Shown: positions 25,976 to 33,996 of the stretch, in pieces | Position numbering within the stretch: position 1 is the first letter of the stretch | Layout of the letters: each line of letters opens with the position of its first letter | Assembly (NCBI GenBank): GCA_964512635.1 | Contig: CAZEJB010000005.1 | Location: 80,560-144,559 of the forward strand | Length of the DNA: 64,000 nucleotides | From: JADZFO01 sp964512635 | GTDB lineage: Bacteria; 4484-113; JAFGCY01 | Direction of reading: 5' to 3' | Notes under the pieces: generated by a model | Told to the model about the DNA's origin: nothing | The model's database searches: none | The model's input: the letters and a program-made list of their open reading frames with translations, nothing else | Program-made: the position numbers and the translations under genes

Positions 25976-26589
25976 CCGTCGCCGTCCCAGGGCTCATGCT
26001 CCGACAGGCCGGCGTAGGACGGCAGCTCAGATCGCGGCGGGGCATCCGCCGGCAGGGGGTCAACTGTCTGACCGGCAAAGAAGGCGTCGAGGTCCAGCTC
26101 CATCGTGGTCCAAAACGGGATCGAACAGTCGCCGAAGTCCATCAGCTTTTTCAGCCGGCCGATGATGTGGTAGCCATAGCAGTCGCGGTACCAGGCCACG
26201 CTCTGCGGCCGATCGGTGTTGGTCAACACCGTGCGCGCACCAGCTCGGCGCAGCGCCAGCAGCGCGCTGTCCATCAGCTGGTGCCCCAGCCCCTGACCGC
26301 GCCACCGCGGATGCACGGCAAACAGCGTGTTCTTGCCGCGACCCGGCGCGATCAGCTTATGTCCGCAGGCAGCGATCAGCGCGCCCGGAGCAGGAGTGGC
26401 ATAAGCCCCGCCGCTTATTGCCAGGCCGTCATGCGCGGGCCGCACAACATTGAAGCCCGGCAGGTACAGCTCCTCCACCTCCACACTGGGCACATGCTGC
26501 ATGTTCCAGTGCGCCATCAACTCCAGGATGGCGTCGTGGTCGCTGTCGCGGGCGGCTTCGATCTGGAAAATTGGCTGAACTAAAGACAA
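25972..26589 (-). CDS. GNAT acetyltransferase, copy 2
   Basis: 205 residues from TTG 26589, with TATCCT exactly 6 nt upstream. The GNAT signature is FAVHPRWRGQGLGHQLMDSAL (Q/RxxGxG/A), followed by NTDRPQSVAWYRDCYGYHIIGR. It aligns with copy 1 over its length (NMQHVP, APGRGK, WTTMELDLDAF). It is shorter because it lacks an insertion near residue 70. Convergent overlap with ligase copy 2 keeps the ligase-acetyltransferase unit compact. Confidence 0.88.
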   Translation of the reverse strand: MSLVQPIFQIEAARDSDHDAILELMAHWNMQHVPSVEVEELYLPGFNVVRPAHDGLAISGGAYATPAPGALIAACGHKLIAPGRGKNTLFAVHPRWRGQGLGHQLMDSALLALRRAGARTVLTNTDRPQSVAWYRDCYGYHIIGRLKKLMDFGDCSIPFWTTMELDLDAFFAGQTVDPLPADAPPRSELPSYAGLSEHEPWDGDG

Positions 26590-26595
26590 GTTCTT

Positions 26596-26601
26596 AGGAT
26601 A
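26596..26601 (-). promoter_or_regulatory. -10 box 6 nt before a TTG start (leaderless)
   Basis: On the minus strand TATCCT, 6 nt, then TTG at 26589. Confidence 0.5.
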
Positions 26602-26643
26602 CAGCAGCCAGTGGCCTTCCGGATGACTACCCCGAATAGCGAC

Positions 26644-26910
26644 TCATGACTGGACGGCATGAGGCACGGTGCTGCGCTCATACATCGCGTCAGCGCAGCT
26701 GTCGGCGCCATTGGGCCAGACCACACCTCGCGAGTACTCGTCAATCTGCGCCTTGGCAAAGAAGTCAGGGTCAGCCAGGGCTGCCCACATGCCGCCTCGG
26801 GCGATCAGGTGAGCGAAGTCGACAACTCGCTGCTGCCCATTTGAAAAGTTGACGAGCAATTCGGCCGAGCCAAATGGCCGAATGGTCTCGATCCTAATGA
26901 ACTCGGTCAT
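26644..26910 (-). CDS. DUF2442 protein
   Basis: 88 residues from ATG 26910, with TATCAT exactly 6 nt upstream. The family pattern is clear: LLVNFSNGQQRVVDFAHLI, then GMWAALADPDFFAKAQID and VVWPNGADSCADAMY. DUF2442 proteins commonly sit beside DUF4160, as here (39-bp gap). The pair has been suspected to be a toxin-antitoxin-like module, but I know of no proof. Confidence 0.88.
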   Translation of the reverse strand: MTEFIRIETIRPFGSAELLVNFSNGQQRVVDFAHLIARGGMWAALADPDFFAKAQIDEYSRGVVWPNGADSCADAMYERSTVPHAVQS

Positions 26911-26916
26911 GCCCAG

Positions 26917-26922
26917 ATGATA
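26917..26922 (-). promoter_or_regulatory. -10 box 6 nt before an ATG start (leaderless)
   Basis: On the minus strand TATCAT, 6 nt, then ATG at 26910. Confidence 0.55.
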
Positions 26923-26949
26923 CCTTCTAGAAGCTGGTTTTGCCGCAAG

Positions 26950-27180
26950 TCACTTAGAGTGGAGCTCCTTCCACTTTCGCAAAAGCATGTCTCGGTTCTC
27001 AGTACACCATTTGAGTGCCTTCTTCTCTTGAGTCAATGGCAGTCTTCCTGCCAATATCTCCAGGTCTATCAAATCGAGCAACAACTCTTCACCCGCGAAC
27101 CGTATATGACAGTGGGGAAGATGCGGATCGTCTGCATACATGCAGATACTTATCCCATCAAATCGGGCAATCGTCGGCAT
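26950..27180 (-). CDS. DUF4160 protein
   Basis: 76 residues from ATG 27180, with TGGAG about 7 nt upstream. MPTIARFDGISICMYADDPHLPHCHIRF is the family opening (normally ...PPHFHVRY), followed by DLIDLEILAGRLPLTQ and a C-terminal helix NRDMLLRKWKELH. It is first in a two-gene unit with DUF2442, and its AT content is higher than that of the neighbours. It lies 26 bp downstream of ispG. Confidence 0.9.
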   Translation of the reverse strand: MPTIARFDGISICMYADDPHLPHCHIRFAGEELLLDLIDLEILAGRLPLTQEKKALKWCTENRDMLLRKWKELHSK

Positions 27181-27206
27181 TGAAGACTCCAGTATCAGGT
27201 CGGTCG

Positions 27207-28433
27207 CTACAGCTCCAGACGCTTCCCGGTCATCTCAAAGATCTCATCGGCCAGCACGCCGGCGAAGTCGGCCTCTGTCAGGTCGGAACGCACAATCTCG
27301 CCCTTCTTGAACAGCATATAGCGCCCGCCGGCGGCGCAGATGCCGATGTCGGCGTCCCGCGCCTCGCCCGGCCCGTTGACCGCGCAGCCCATGATGGCGA
27401 TGCTGATCGGCGCGTCGAGGCTCAACAGCGGCTTCTCGATCCGCTCGACCAGGCCCAGCAGGTCGAACTCCACCCGCGCGCAGGTCGGGCAGGCAATCAC
27501 CCGCACAGTCTTGCGCAGGTTCAGGCTGGCCAGAATTTCGCGGCAGACATAGACCTCTTCCACCGGGTCGTTGGCCAGGCTGACGCGCATCGTGTCGCCG
27601 ATGCCCTCCGCCAGCAGCAGGCCCAGGGCGACAGCGCTGCGCGCCGCCCCGGTGATCCCCGGCCCGGCCTCGGTCACGCCTATATGCAGCGGCCAGGGCT
27701 CGGTGGCGGCAAAGGCGCGGTAGCACTCCACGGTGGTCATCGGGTCATGGCTCTTCAGCGCGACCACAATGTTCTCGACGCCAAACTCCTGGAGCTGGGC
27801 CACATACTCCTTCGCAGAGCCGACAATGGCGCCAACCGGGTCGGGGACATACTGCGTCTTATAGCGCGGGGCGATCGATCCGCTGTTTGAGCCCACGCGC
27901 ACAGGGATGCCCGCGGCCAGCAGCTCCTTCGCGACTTCCTCAATATGCTCTCTGCGGGTCACGTTGCCGGGATTCAGGCGAATCTTGTCCGCGCCCTCCT
28001 CAATGCTGCGCAGGGCCATGCGGTGGTGGAAGTGCACGTCGGCGATCAGCGGCACCGGGCTGCGCTTCTTGACCTCCCCAAAGCCCACCGCGCTGGCCTC
28101 GTCCGGCACCGACAGGCGAACCAGCTGACAGCCAGCCTCGGCCAGGCGAATTACCTGGGCCAGGCTGGCCTCCCAGTCCTTGGTCGGCGTGGTGGTCATC
28201 GACTGGATCACACATGGCGCGCCGCCGCCGATCTGTACGCCGCCCACGCTGACACTGCGCCGGACCGGAAAAGCGCGCTCAGCGGCCTGGGCCGCGCCCA
28301 GCACGGCCTTCGGAGGCGCACTCAGCGGGGCGCCGGGCGCCAGAACAGCGCTCAGGGGCGCAGCCGCCGGGGACTGCGAGGCGGTGGAATCCTGGGAACT
28401 GGACACTGTCTCAACACTCTCCTGGGGAACCAT
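27207..28433 (-). CDS. ispG: 4-hydroxy-3-methylbut-2-en-1-yl diphosphate synthase
   Basis: Reduces MEcPP to HMBPP, the penultimate MEP-pathway step, with a [4Fe-4S] cluster and flavodoxin or ferredoxin. It has a TIM-barrel N-terminal part (VIQSMTTTPTKDW, RLNPGN, RVGSNSGS). In the C-terminal domain the cluster ligands are C315 and C318 (CPTC), C350 (MGCAVNGPGE) and E357. The 408-residue length fits the bacterial two-domain form with an extra N-terminal tail of about 55 residues rich in Ala/Ser/Pro. ATG 28433 follows AGGAG; an internal start after the tail cannot be excluded. Together with dxs it shows use of the MEP route. Confidence 0.97.
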   Translation of the reverse strand: MVPQESVETVSSSQDSTASQSPAAAPLSAVLAPGAPLSAPPKAVLGAAQAAERAFPVRRSVSVGGVQIGGGAPCVIQSMTTTPTKDWEASLAQVIRLAEAGCQLVRLSVPDEASAVGFGEVKKRSPVPLIADVHFHHRMALRSIEEGADKIRLNPGNVTRREHIEEVAKELLAAGIPVRVGSNSGSIAPRYKTQYVPDPVGAIVGSAKEYVAQLQEFGVENIVVALKSHDPMTTVECYRAFAATEPWPLHIGVTEAGPGITGAARSAVALGLLLAEGIGDTMRVSLANDPVEEVYVCREILASLNLRKTVRVIACPTCARVEFDLLGLVERIEKPLLSLDAPISIAIMGCAVNGPGEARDADIGICAAGGRYMLFKKGEIVRSDLTEADFAGVLADEIFEMTGKRLEL

Positions 28434-28608
28434 CCCTGATCTCCTGCGGAAGCATCACTGATAGGGTAACATACCCATGCCGCGTAGAGTTTAGCCCTCA
28501 GCCCGCATCAAAGCTGGGTCGAACGGGCCACCGCGCGGCGGTGGGACGAATTTTGGGCGTAACGGTCAGGACTACTGCGGGTTCTCCACGTTAGTTCCGG
28601 AATTAGAC

Positions 28609-28636
28609 TTGATTAAATTCAGGTTTATGTTACGAT
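28609..28636 (+). promoter_or_regulatory. Likely promoter of the haloperoxidase-like gene
   Basis: TTGATT (28609-28614), 16 nt, TACGAT (28631-28636). This leaves a leader of about 70 nt before the ATG at 28715. The rest of 28434-28714 shows no other feature. Confidence 0.45.
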
Positions 28637-28714
28637 CTCCGCGGCCGATGCGTAGCACGGCGTACGGGGTCCCACAGGTAAGCGTTGACTTTCTAATCAG
28701 GGTAGGGGCATTTC

Positions 28715-30406
28715 ATGCACACCATCAAACGCACGCTGTGGATTCTTGGCGTCCTGATGCTGCTTGCGGCCGCAGGCTGCTCAGGGGGCAGTGGTCAGCC
28801 TTTGCCGGACGACGGCAATGATCCCCAGAGCACATATAAGTCCACCGACGTGGTCAAGTGGAACAACGAGATGGTCACCGCCATCCGTGTTTACCCCGCC
28901 GGGCCGACGGACGGCGCCCGCACCTTCTTCATGATCCAGAGCGCGATCTATGACGCCTGGAGCATGTACACCCCGGTCTCCACGCCTATCGCGCTTAACC
29001 CCGACAAGCGCCGTCCGGCCGAGGAACAGACCGAGGCCAACCGCCGTGAAGCGGTTAACTATGCGGCTTTTTTTGCCATCAAACGCGCCTTCCCAAACTT
29101 TGAAGACAGCACCGGCCGTCTCAGCGCCCTGCTGCGCGCTAACGGCTTTGACCCTTCCGAGGGCCGCGACCCGATCACCCCGGCGGGCATCGCCCGCCTC
29201 GCGGTAACAGCCAACTGGGACGCCCGGGCGAACGACGGTTCCAACTGGCAGAACAACTATGCCGACACCACTTCCAGCATGTTTCCCGAGCTGTACCACT
29301 CCGTAAATAGTGACACACCGGGAACAGACAACTGCATCGGCCAGCCGGGCCACGATCTCAATCGCTGGACCCCCATGCGCTGCCCCACCGGTACACGCGA
29401 GGACGAGGGCGGCTATGCCATCGTGGTCGATGACGACCCCTCCAGCTACACGGTGCAGAAGTTCCACACGCCGCACTGGGGCTCGGTCAAGCCCTTCGCG
29501 CTGCTCAGCGGCGACGAGTTTCGCCCGCCGGCCCCGCCGCGCTATGGCGACCATTCCGTCTATGTCAACAGCCAGGGGCTGGTCAGCACTAGCCACGACG
29601 AGTACATGCGCCAGACTCTTGAAGTCAAGGAACTGTCCGGCAGCCTGACCGACCGCGAGAAGGTCATCGCCCGCTACTGGGCCCGTGAGTTCAAGGGCTC
29701 GATGACGCCCCCGGGCCACCTCAACATGCTGGCCTACGGCATCGCCGAACGCGATCGCCACACCCTCGACCAGGACGTCAAGTTCTTCCTGGCGATCAAC
29801 GCTGCGCTCTTCGACTCCAGCATTGCCGCCTGGGAATGCAAGCGCTATTACGACAACCAGCGCCCCATTTCTGTCATCCAGCACATGTTTGCCGACGAGC
29901 TCTTCCCGGCCTGGAATGGTCCGGGCCGCGATGCTGAGATGGTTCTGGGCAAGGACTGGCGTCCCTTTATGCCCGAGGTCAACAACACGCCGCCCTTCCC
30001 GGACTATGTCTCGGGCCATGCCACCTTTACGGCGGCCTGGGCTCAGACCCTGACTTCAATGACCGGCTCTGACCGCTTCTATGACGGCACAACCCGGACC
30101 CATGAATACATCGACTTCACTACTGAACGGGTCAACTTTGAAGGTGAGCCGCGTGGCGACATGCTGGGCGAATTTGTCTGCCCCGCCGGCGCCAGCGACC
30201 TTGAGCCCGGGCTATGCCCCAAGGCTCCCGTCACCCTGCGCTGGAACAGCTTCTTTGACTGCGCTGAAGAAAGCGGCGTCAGCCGCCTGTATATGGGCAT
30301 CCACTTCGAGGAAGCCAGCAAGCGCGGCCAGGAGCTGGGCAAAAAGGTCGCCTCGCGCACCTTTGCCAGGTGCCAGCAGTACTGGAACGGCCAGATCAAG
30401 CGCTAA
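28715..30406 (+). CDS. Vanadium-dependent haloperoxidase-like (PAP2 superfamily) lipoprotein
   Basis: 563 residues with a signal peptide and lipobox (A-A-G-C) near residue 22. The C-terminal half has the three vanadate/phosphate-binding motifs: K376 to R383-P384 (CKRYYDNQRP), S433-G434-H435 in DYVSGHATF, and S523-R524...H530 (SRLYMGIH). These are the residues that hold vanadate in haloperoxidases or phosphate in PAP2 phosphatases. The long all-helical N-terminal part is like that of bacterial and algal haloperoxidases. It should act at the cell envelope. Halide preference cannot be read from the sequence. It ends at a strong terminator. Confidence 0.9.
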   Translation: MHTIKRTLWILGVLMLLAAAGCSGGSGQPLPDDGNDPQSTYKSTDVVKWNNEMVTAIRVYPAGPTDGARTFFMIQSAIYDAWSMYTPVSTPIALNPDKRRPAEEQTEANRREAVNYAAFFAIKRAFPNFEDSTGRLSALLRANGFDPSEGRDPITPAGIARLAVTANWDARANDGSNWQNNYADTTSSMFPELYHSVNSDTPGTDNCIGQPGHDLNRWTPMRCPTGTREDEGGYAIVVDDDPSSYTVQKFHTPHWGSVKPFALLSGDEFRPPAPPRYGDHSVYVNSQGLVSTSHDEYMRQTLEVKELSGSLTDREKVIARYWAREFKGSMTPPGHLNMLAYGIAERDRHTLDQDVKFFLAINAALFDSSIAAWECKRYYDNQRPISVIQHMFADELFPAWNGPGRDAEMVLGKDWRPFMPEVNNTPPFPDYVSGHATFTAAWAQTLTSMTGSDRFYDGTTRTHEYIDFTTERVNFEGEPRGDMLGEFVCPAGASDLEPGLCPKAPVTLRWNSFFDCAEESGVSRLYMGIHFEEASKRGQELGKKVASRTFARCQQYWNGQIKR

Positions 30407-30465
30407 AGCCTGTGCGAGCCTGCAGCGCAATGACACGCAGCGGGCATTTCAAGGGTAAATGGAAA

Positions 30466-30497
30466 GGGCCCGGAGAACCTGGCAAGACTCCGGGCCC
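30466..30497. terminator. Bidirectional terminator
   Basis: GGGCCCGGAG (30466-30475), 12-nt loop, CTCCGGGCCC (30488-30497). T-rich sequence follows on both strands (GTTGCTTT; TTTCCATTT). It serves the haloperoxidase gene and the convergent GlsB/YeaQ gene. Confidence 0.85.
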
Positions 30498-30543
30498 GTT
30501 GCTTTAACGATAAAAGTCAGGACTTAGCGGTCAACACACCGGC

Positions 30544-30819
30544 CTAGTGGTGCTGCTGCATCATGCCAAAGATGCCCATCACGATTACCGAGCCAATCAC
30601 GGCCCAGATCACCGGGAAGGGGCTGCCCCCCAGATACACCACCCACAGCGGCGGCAGGTGGAAGAGCTGGTAGACGAACTTGCCGACAATCGCGCCGACA
30701 AAGCCGAGGATGATCACCAGCACGATGTTGGTCTTGCGGGAGCCCATCAGCTGCGAGCCGATAAAGCCGCAGATGCCGGCCACGACGAGCAGTGCGAGGA
30801 AGTCGGTCACAACGCCCAT
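30544..30819 (-). CDS. GlsB/YeaQ/YmgE-family membrane protein
   Basis: 91 residues from ATG 30819; this start is exactly 6 nt after TACAAT, so an upstream in-frame ATG at 30843 is rejected. Three membrane helices are visible (DFLALLVVAGICGFIGSQL, IVLVIILGFVGAIVGKFV, VIWAVIGSVIVMGIFGM), with the glycine pattern of the 'transglycosylase-associated' family, small stress-linked inner-membrane proteins. It is divergent from the ThiF-like gene, with only 22 bp between the start codons. Confidence 0.85.
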   Translation of the reverse strand: MGVVTDFLALLVVAGICGFIGSQLMGSRKTNIVLVIILGFVGAIVGKFVYQLFHLPPLWVVYLGGSPFPVIWAVIGSVIVMGIFGMMQQHH

Positions 30820-30825
30820 ACTGCT

Positions 30826-30831
30826 ATTGTA
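30826..30831 (-). promoter_or_regulatory. -10 box 6 nt before an ATG start (leaderless), overlapping a divergent promoter
   Basis: On the minus strand TACAAT, 6 nt, then ATG at 30819. The same bases read TATTGT (30825-30830) on the plus strand, 11 nt before the ThiF-like ATG at 30842. Confidence 0.6.
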
Positions 30832-30841
30832 GGTCATCAGC

Positions 30842-31930
30842 ATGTCTGCTCAAGATCCCAATACCGCCGCCGCGCCGCCGCCCCAGGACGGCCGCTTTGC
30901 GCGGCTGGCGCGCTACGAAGGCCTCGCCGACATCCTGCCGGACTGGCAGGCCAGTTCCTGCGCCGTGATCGGCCTTGGCGGACTGGGCTGCGCCGTCGCG
31001 CCATATCTGGCCCGCCTCGGCGTGCGGCGCCTGAGCCTGATCGACCGCGATGTGGTCAGCCCGGAGAACCTCGGCCATCAGACGCTGTTCAGCGAAGCGC
31101 AGGCCGCCAGCGCGATGCCGAAGGCCAGTGCTGCCGCGACGGTGCTGGCGCAGTCCAACAGCGCGGTCGAACTGGATCCCCGGGTCGCCGAGCTCAGCCG
31201 CCACAACATCCGCGACCTGCTGGCCGGCAGCACACTGCTCTTCGACGGCCTGGATAACTACTACACCCGCCTGCTGGTCAACGACTATGCCTTCGCCAGC
31301 GGCACGCCATTCCTCTATGCCGGGGTGGTCAGCGGCGAGCTCAGCGCGCGCGCGCTGATCCCCGGCCACAGCGGCTGCCTGCGCTGCCTGGTGGACGTCC
31401 CCCCGGCGCCGGGCAGCATCCCCACCTGCAGCACTGCCGGGGTCTTCCCGCCACTGCTGGGTCTGGCCGCCCTGCTCCAGCTGGAGCTGGCCGGTCGCTG
31501 GCTGCGCTTCAGCGCGGCCGGGCCCCCGGCCAGTTCGGGAGTCTGGCCCGACACGCTCTTCGGTTTTGACATGCAAAGCCTGCGCCTGCGCAGCCTGCCC
31601 GCCCCGCTGCGCCCGGACTGTCCGGTCTGCAGCCGGCCCCCCGGCCAGGGGCGCTATGACTTCCTCGACGGGGTCTATGACGAGCGCGCCGCGAGCGCCT
31701 GCGATGGCAGCCGCCAGCAGCTCGAGCTCGGCCGCCCGCTGGATCTGCCGCGCCTGGCCGCGCAGCTTGAAGCGGCCGGCGGCTTTGTACTGCGCAGCGG
31801 ACCGCTCAGCCTGAGCGCCGAGCGCGATGGGCTGCGCTACACTCTATTCCCCGAGGGCCGGATGGTGCTGGAGGGCAGCCTGGAGCCTGCCGACCTGAAC
31901 CGCTTTCTGGATACTTATCTTGGCGGCTGA
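30842..31930 (+). CDS. ThiF/MoeB/HesA-type E1-like adenylyltransferase
   Basis: 362 residues. E1-like enzymes adenylate the C-terminus of a ubiquitin-like sulfur carrier. Seen are the nucleotide loop VIGLGGLGCAVAPYLARLGV, acidic LIDRDVVSPENLGHQ, FDGLDNYYTRLLVND, zinc-binding CLRC and CPVC pairs, and the TCSTAGVFPPLLG region that holds a Cys near the acyl site. After residue 270 an extra domain of about 90 residues follows (DFLDGVYDERAASACDG...). That domain could itself be a beta-grasp carrier fused to the E1, since it ends in G-G (DTYLGG), the usual tail of such carriers. No ThiS or MoaD gene is seen nearby. Confidence 0.88.
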   Translation: MSAQDPNTAAAPPPQDGRFARLARYEGLADILPDWQASSCAVIGLGGLGCAVAPYLARLGVRRLSLIDRDVVSPENLGHQTLFSEAQAASAMPKASAAATVLAQSNSAVELDPRVAELSRHNIRDLLAGSTLLFDGLDNYYTRLLVNDYAFASGTPFLYAGVVSGELSARALIPGHSGCLRCLVDVPPAPGSIPTCSTAGVFPPLLGLAALLQLELAGRWLRFSAAGPPASSGVWPDTLFGFDMQSLRLRSLPAPLRPDCPVCSRPPGQGRYDFLDGVYDERAASACDGSRQQLELGRPLDLPRLAAQLEAAGGFVLRSGPLSLSAERDGLRYTLFPEGRMVLEGSLEPADLNRFLDTYLGG

Positions 31931-32031
31931 GTTGAATAAGCAGCCCGGCAGGACAGTCCTGCTTTGCTGTACTTAGTCTGCGTCTGGCTGCCCCAAAGCT
32001 GCAGCTGCCAACAGCTGCAAAGGACTCGACC

Positions 32032-32424
32032 ATGTCCAAACTGCGCATCGTGCTGGCCATCGCCCTGCTGCTGCCCGGCCTGCTTTCGCTGGCCGGCTGC
32101 CCCGACAGCCCCGAGGCCGACAAGAAGGTCCAGGAGATGGCCAAGGTGCCGGGCCTCGATGAGGCCGTGCTGGCCAAGGACCGCACCATCGAATCCGCCA
32201 TCGTGCTGGTCTGGAAGAGCGATGTCGAGCTTGTGCAGGAGCAGCTCGCGGTTGAAGAGGTGCACGCCGGCAAGGTGCGCATCACCGGCATCGTCAGCCG
32301 CCCGGAGCTGAAGGAGCGCGCCGAAAACATCGCCAAGGAGACGGAGGGCGTTGTCGATGTGGTCAGCACGATTACCGTCGACGAGAAGCTCAAGGACAAG
32401 CGTATCAATATGGACGAGTTCTAG
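32032..32424 (+). CDS. BON-domain lipoprotein
   Basis: 130 residues with AAAGGA before the ATG. The signal peptide has a lipobox (L-A-G-C). The mature part is one BON domain: IESAIVLVWKSD, then AGKVRITGIVSRPELKERAENIAKETEGVVDVVSTITV, as in OsmY-like periplasmic proteins that contact membranes. It is first of three envelope lipoprotein genes in a row. Confidence 0.9.
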   Translation: MSKLRIVLAIALLLPGLLSLAGCPDSPEADKKVQEMAKVPGLDEAVLAKDRTIESAIVLVWKSDVELVQEQLAVEEVHAGKVRITGIVSRPELKERAENIAKETEGVVDVVSTITVDEKLKDKRINMDEF

Positions 32425-32545
32425 TCGCCGGCGGCCAGAACAGTACTGAGAATCCCAATTGCGGCCAAAACGGCACCGCTCGACAATGTTTGGCGCGCAG
32501 GCGGGTATCCACTATCATTCCCCGATCCATTTGCGAGGTGAACTC

Positions 32546-33205
32546 ATGAACAGGACCTTCCTGCTGCTGGCAGCTGCGCTGCTGCTGATGGCGGCGCTGC
32601 TCAGCGGCTGCCCGAAGAAGGACAATGGAACGACCGACACCCCGGTCGACAGCAGCGGCAGCATGGACAGCGGCGCGGCCGGCGACACCGGCGCAGCCAC
32701 TGATCCCGGCGACGCGACTGGCGCGGATACGACCGCCAGCACTGCCGGAGGCGCGGACAATGCCGCGGGCCAGCTCCCCGGTGCCGGCGCGGCTCCCGCC
32801 GTCGGCAGCCCCGTGCCCGATCTGGCCTTCACAACCCTTGACGGCAAGTCGATGAGCCTGGCCGCCCTGAAAGGCAAGCCGGTTGTGGTCAACTTCTGGG
32901 CCTCCTGGTGCGGCCCCTGCAAGGCCGAGTTCCCGGACTTCCAGACTGCCTACGACACCAACAAGGGCAAGTTCGAGCTGATCAGCTTCGCCCTGTCCAG
33001 CTCGGAGGACCCGAGCCCCTACATCGCCGAGCAGAAGCTGGGCTGGACCTTTGCCTGGGACCAGAGCGATGCTGCCGCCGATATCTTCAAGCCGATGGTG
33101 GTGCCCCTGACCGTCTTCATCGGCAAGGACGGCATCATCAGCGCCAGCTATAACCGCAAGATGGAGAAGGCCGAGTTCGACGCCGAGCTGGCCAAGATTC
33201 TTTAG
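32546..33205 (+). CDS. TlpA-like thioredoxin-fold lipoprotein, copy 1
   Basis: 219 residues from ATG 32546, which follows GAGGTG; an upstream in-frame ATG is rejected because it precedes the signal peptide. Lipobox L-S-G-C. A Thr/Ala/Gly/Asp-rich linker of about 60 residues leads to a TlpA/AhpC-type thioredoxin domain with active site WASWCGPCKAEF. The cis-proline region reads MVVPLTVFIG. It should reduce or isomerise disulfides at the outer face of the membrane. It is a tandem paralogue of the next gene. Confidence 0.92.
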   Translation: MNRTFLLLAAALLLMAALLSGCPKKDNGTTDTPVDSSGSMDSGAAGDTGAATDPGDATGADTTASTAGGADNAAGQLPGAGAAPAVGSPVPDLAFTTLDGKSMSLAALKGKPVVVNFWASWCGPCKAEFPDFQTAYDTNKGKFELISFALSSSEDPSPYIAEQKLGWTFAWDQSDAAADIFKPMVVPLTVFIGKDGIISASYNRKMEKAEFDAELAKIL

Positions 33206-33285
33206 ATCGCTACCGCAGTGGCGCTTGGCCGGTCTGCGCCGGTTATTATCAGACGACCCGCGCACAGGCGGGCCGGGAGGAAAAG

Positions 33286-33879
33286 ATGACGAGGATTGCT
33301 GATACCACTGCCCGCGGATGGCACGCTTTGGTTCTGGGGCTGTCCCTGCTTGGCGCGATGGCCCTGCTGGGCGGCTGCCCGCAGAAGCCGGCCGGCACGA
33401 CGCAGACCGGCACCACCACCGCTGCCGGGGATACCACCGCTGCCAATACCGGCAAGGAGGCGATCAAGCCGCCAACGGCCAAGTTTGAGCGCGACTTTGC
33501 CTTCATGGGCGCCGACGGCAAGCAGCACATGGTCAGCGACTTTGTCGGCAAGCCCCTGGTGCTGAACTTCTGGGCCACCTGGTGCCCGCCCTGCGTCGGC
33601 GAAATGCCGCACTTCCAGGAAGTCTATGCCTCCAAGCCCGGCCAGTTCAACCTGGTTTCGGTGGCTGTGGCAAGCTCGGATGACCCCAAGACCTTTGCGA
33701 CCACCAATGGCTATACCTGGACCTTCGGCCAGGTGCCGGACGACAGCGCCCCGCAGATGTACGGCATCCAGGGCATTCCGGCGACCTATTTCTATGACTC
33801 CCGCGGCCAGCTCGTCGACCAGATCGTCGGCTCGATGACCAAGGAAGAATTCGAGATGCGTCTGGCCAAGATCCTGTAG
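33286..33879 (+). CDS. TlpA-like thioredoxin-fold lipoprotein, copy 2
   Basis: 197 residues; GGAGG precedes the ATG and TTATTAT lies upstream as a -10-like box. Lipobox L-G-G-C, short Thr/Ala linker, then a thioredoxin domain with WATWCPPCVGEMPHF and cis-Pro GIQGIPATYFYD. Both copies keep the two active-site cysteines, with different dipeptides between them (G-P here versus P-P), which suggests different redox potentials. It ends before a strong terminator. Confidence 0.92.
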   Translation: MTRIADTTARGWHALVLGLSLLGAMALLGGCPQKPAGTTQTGTTTAAGDTTAANTGKEAIKPPTAKFERDFAFMGADGKQHMVSDFVGKPLVLNFWATWCPPCVGEMPHFQEVYASKPGQFNLVSVAVASSDDPKTFATTNGYTWTFGQVPDDSAPQMYGIQGIPATYFYDSRGQLVDQIVGSMTKEEFEMRLAKIL

Positions 33880-33929
33880 AAAAGCCTCGCCTGCTGGCGA
33901 GCACATCGCTCTGAGCATGATCAAACAAA

Positions 33930-33954
33930 GGGGGCCGCGCCGCGGCCCCCTTTT
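33930..33954. terminator. Bidirectional terminator
   Basis: GGGGGCCGC-GCC-GCGGCCCCC followed by TTTT on the plus strand and preceded by AAA (TTT on the minus strand). It lies between convergent genes. Confidence 0.9.
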
Positions 33955-33996
33955 CTGTATCTGCTGGATTGCACCGGGCTGCCGGCACCGGCCGGC

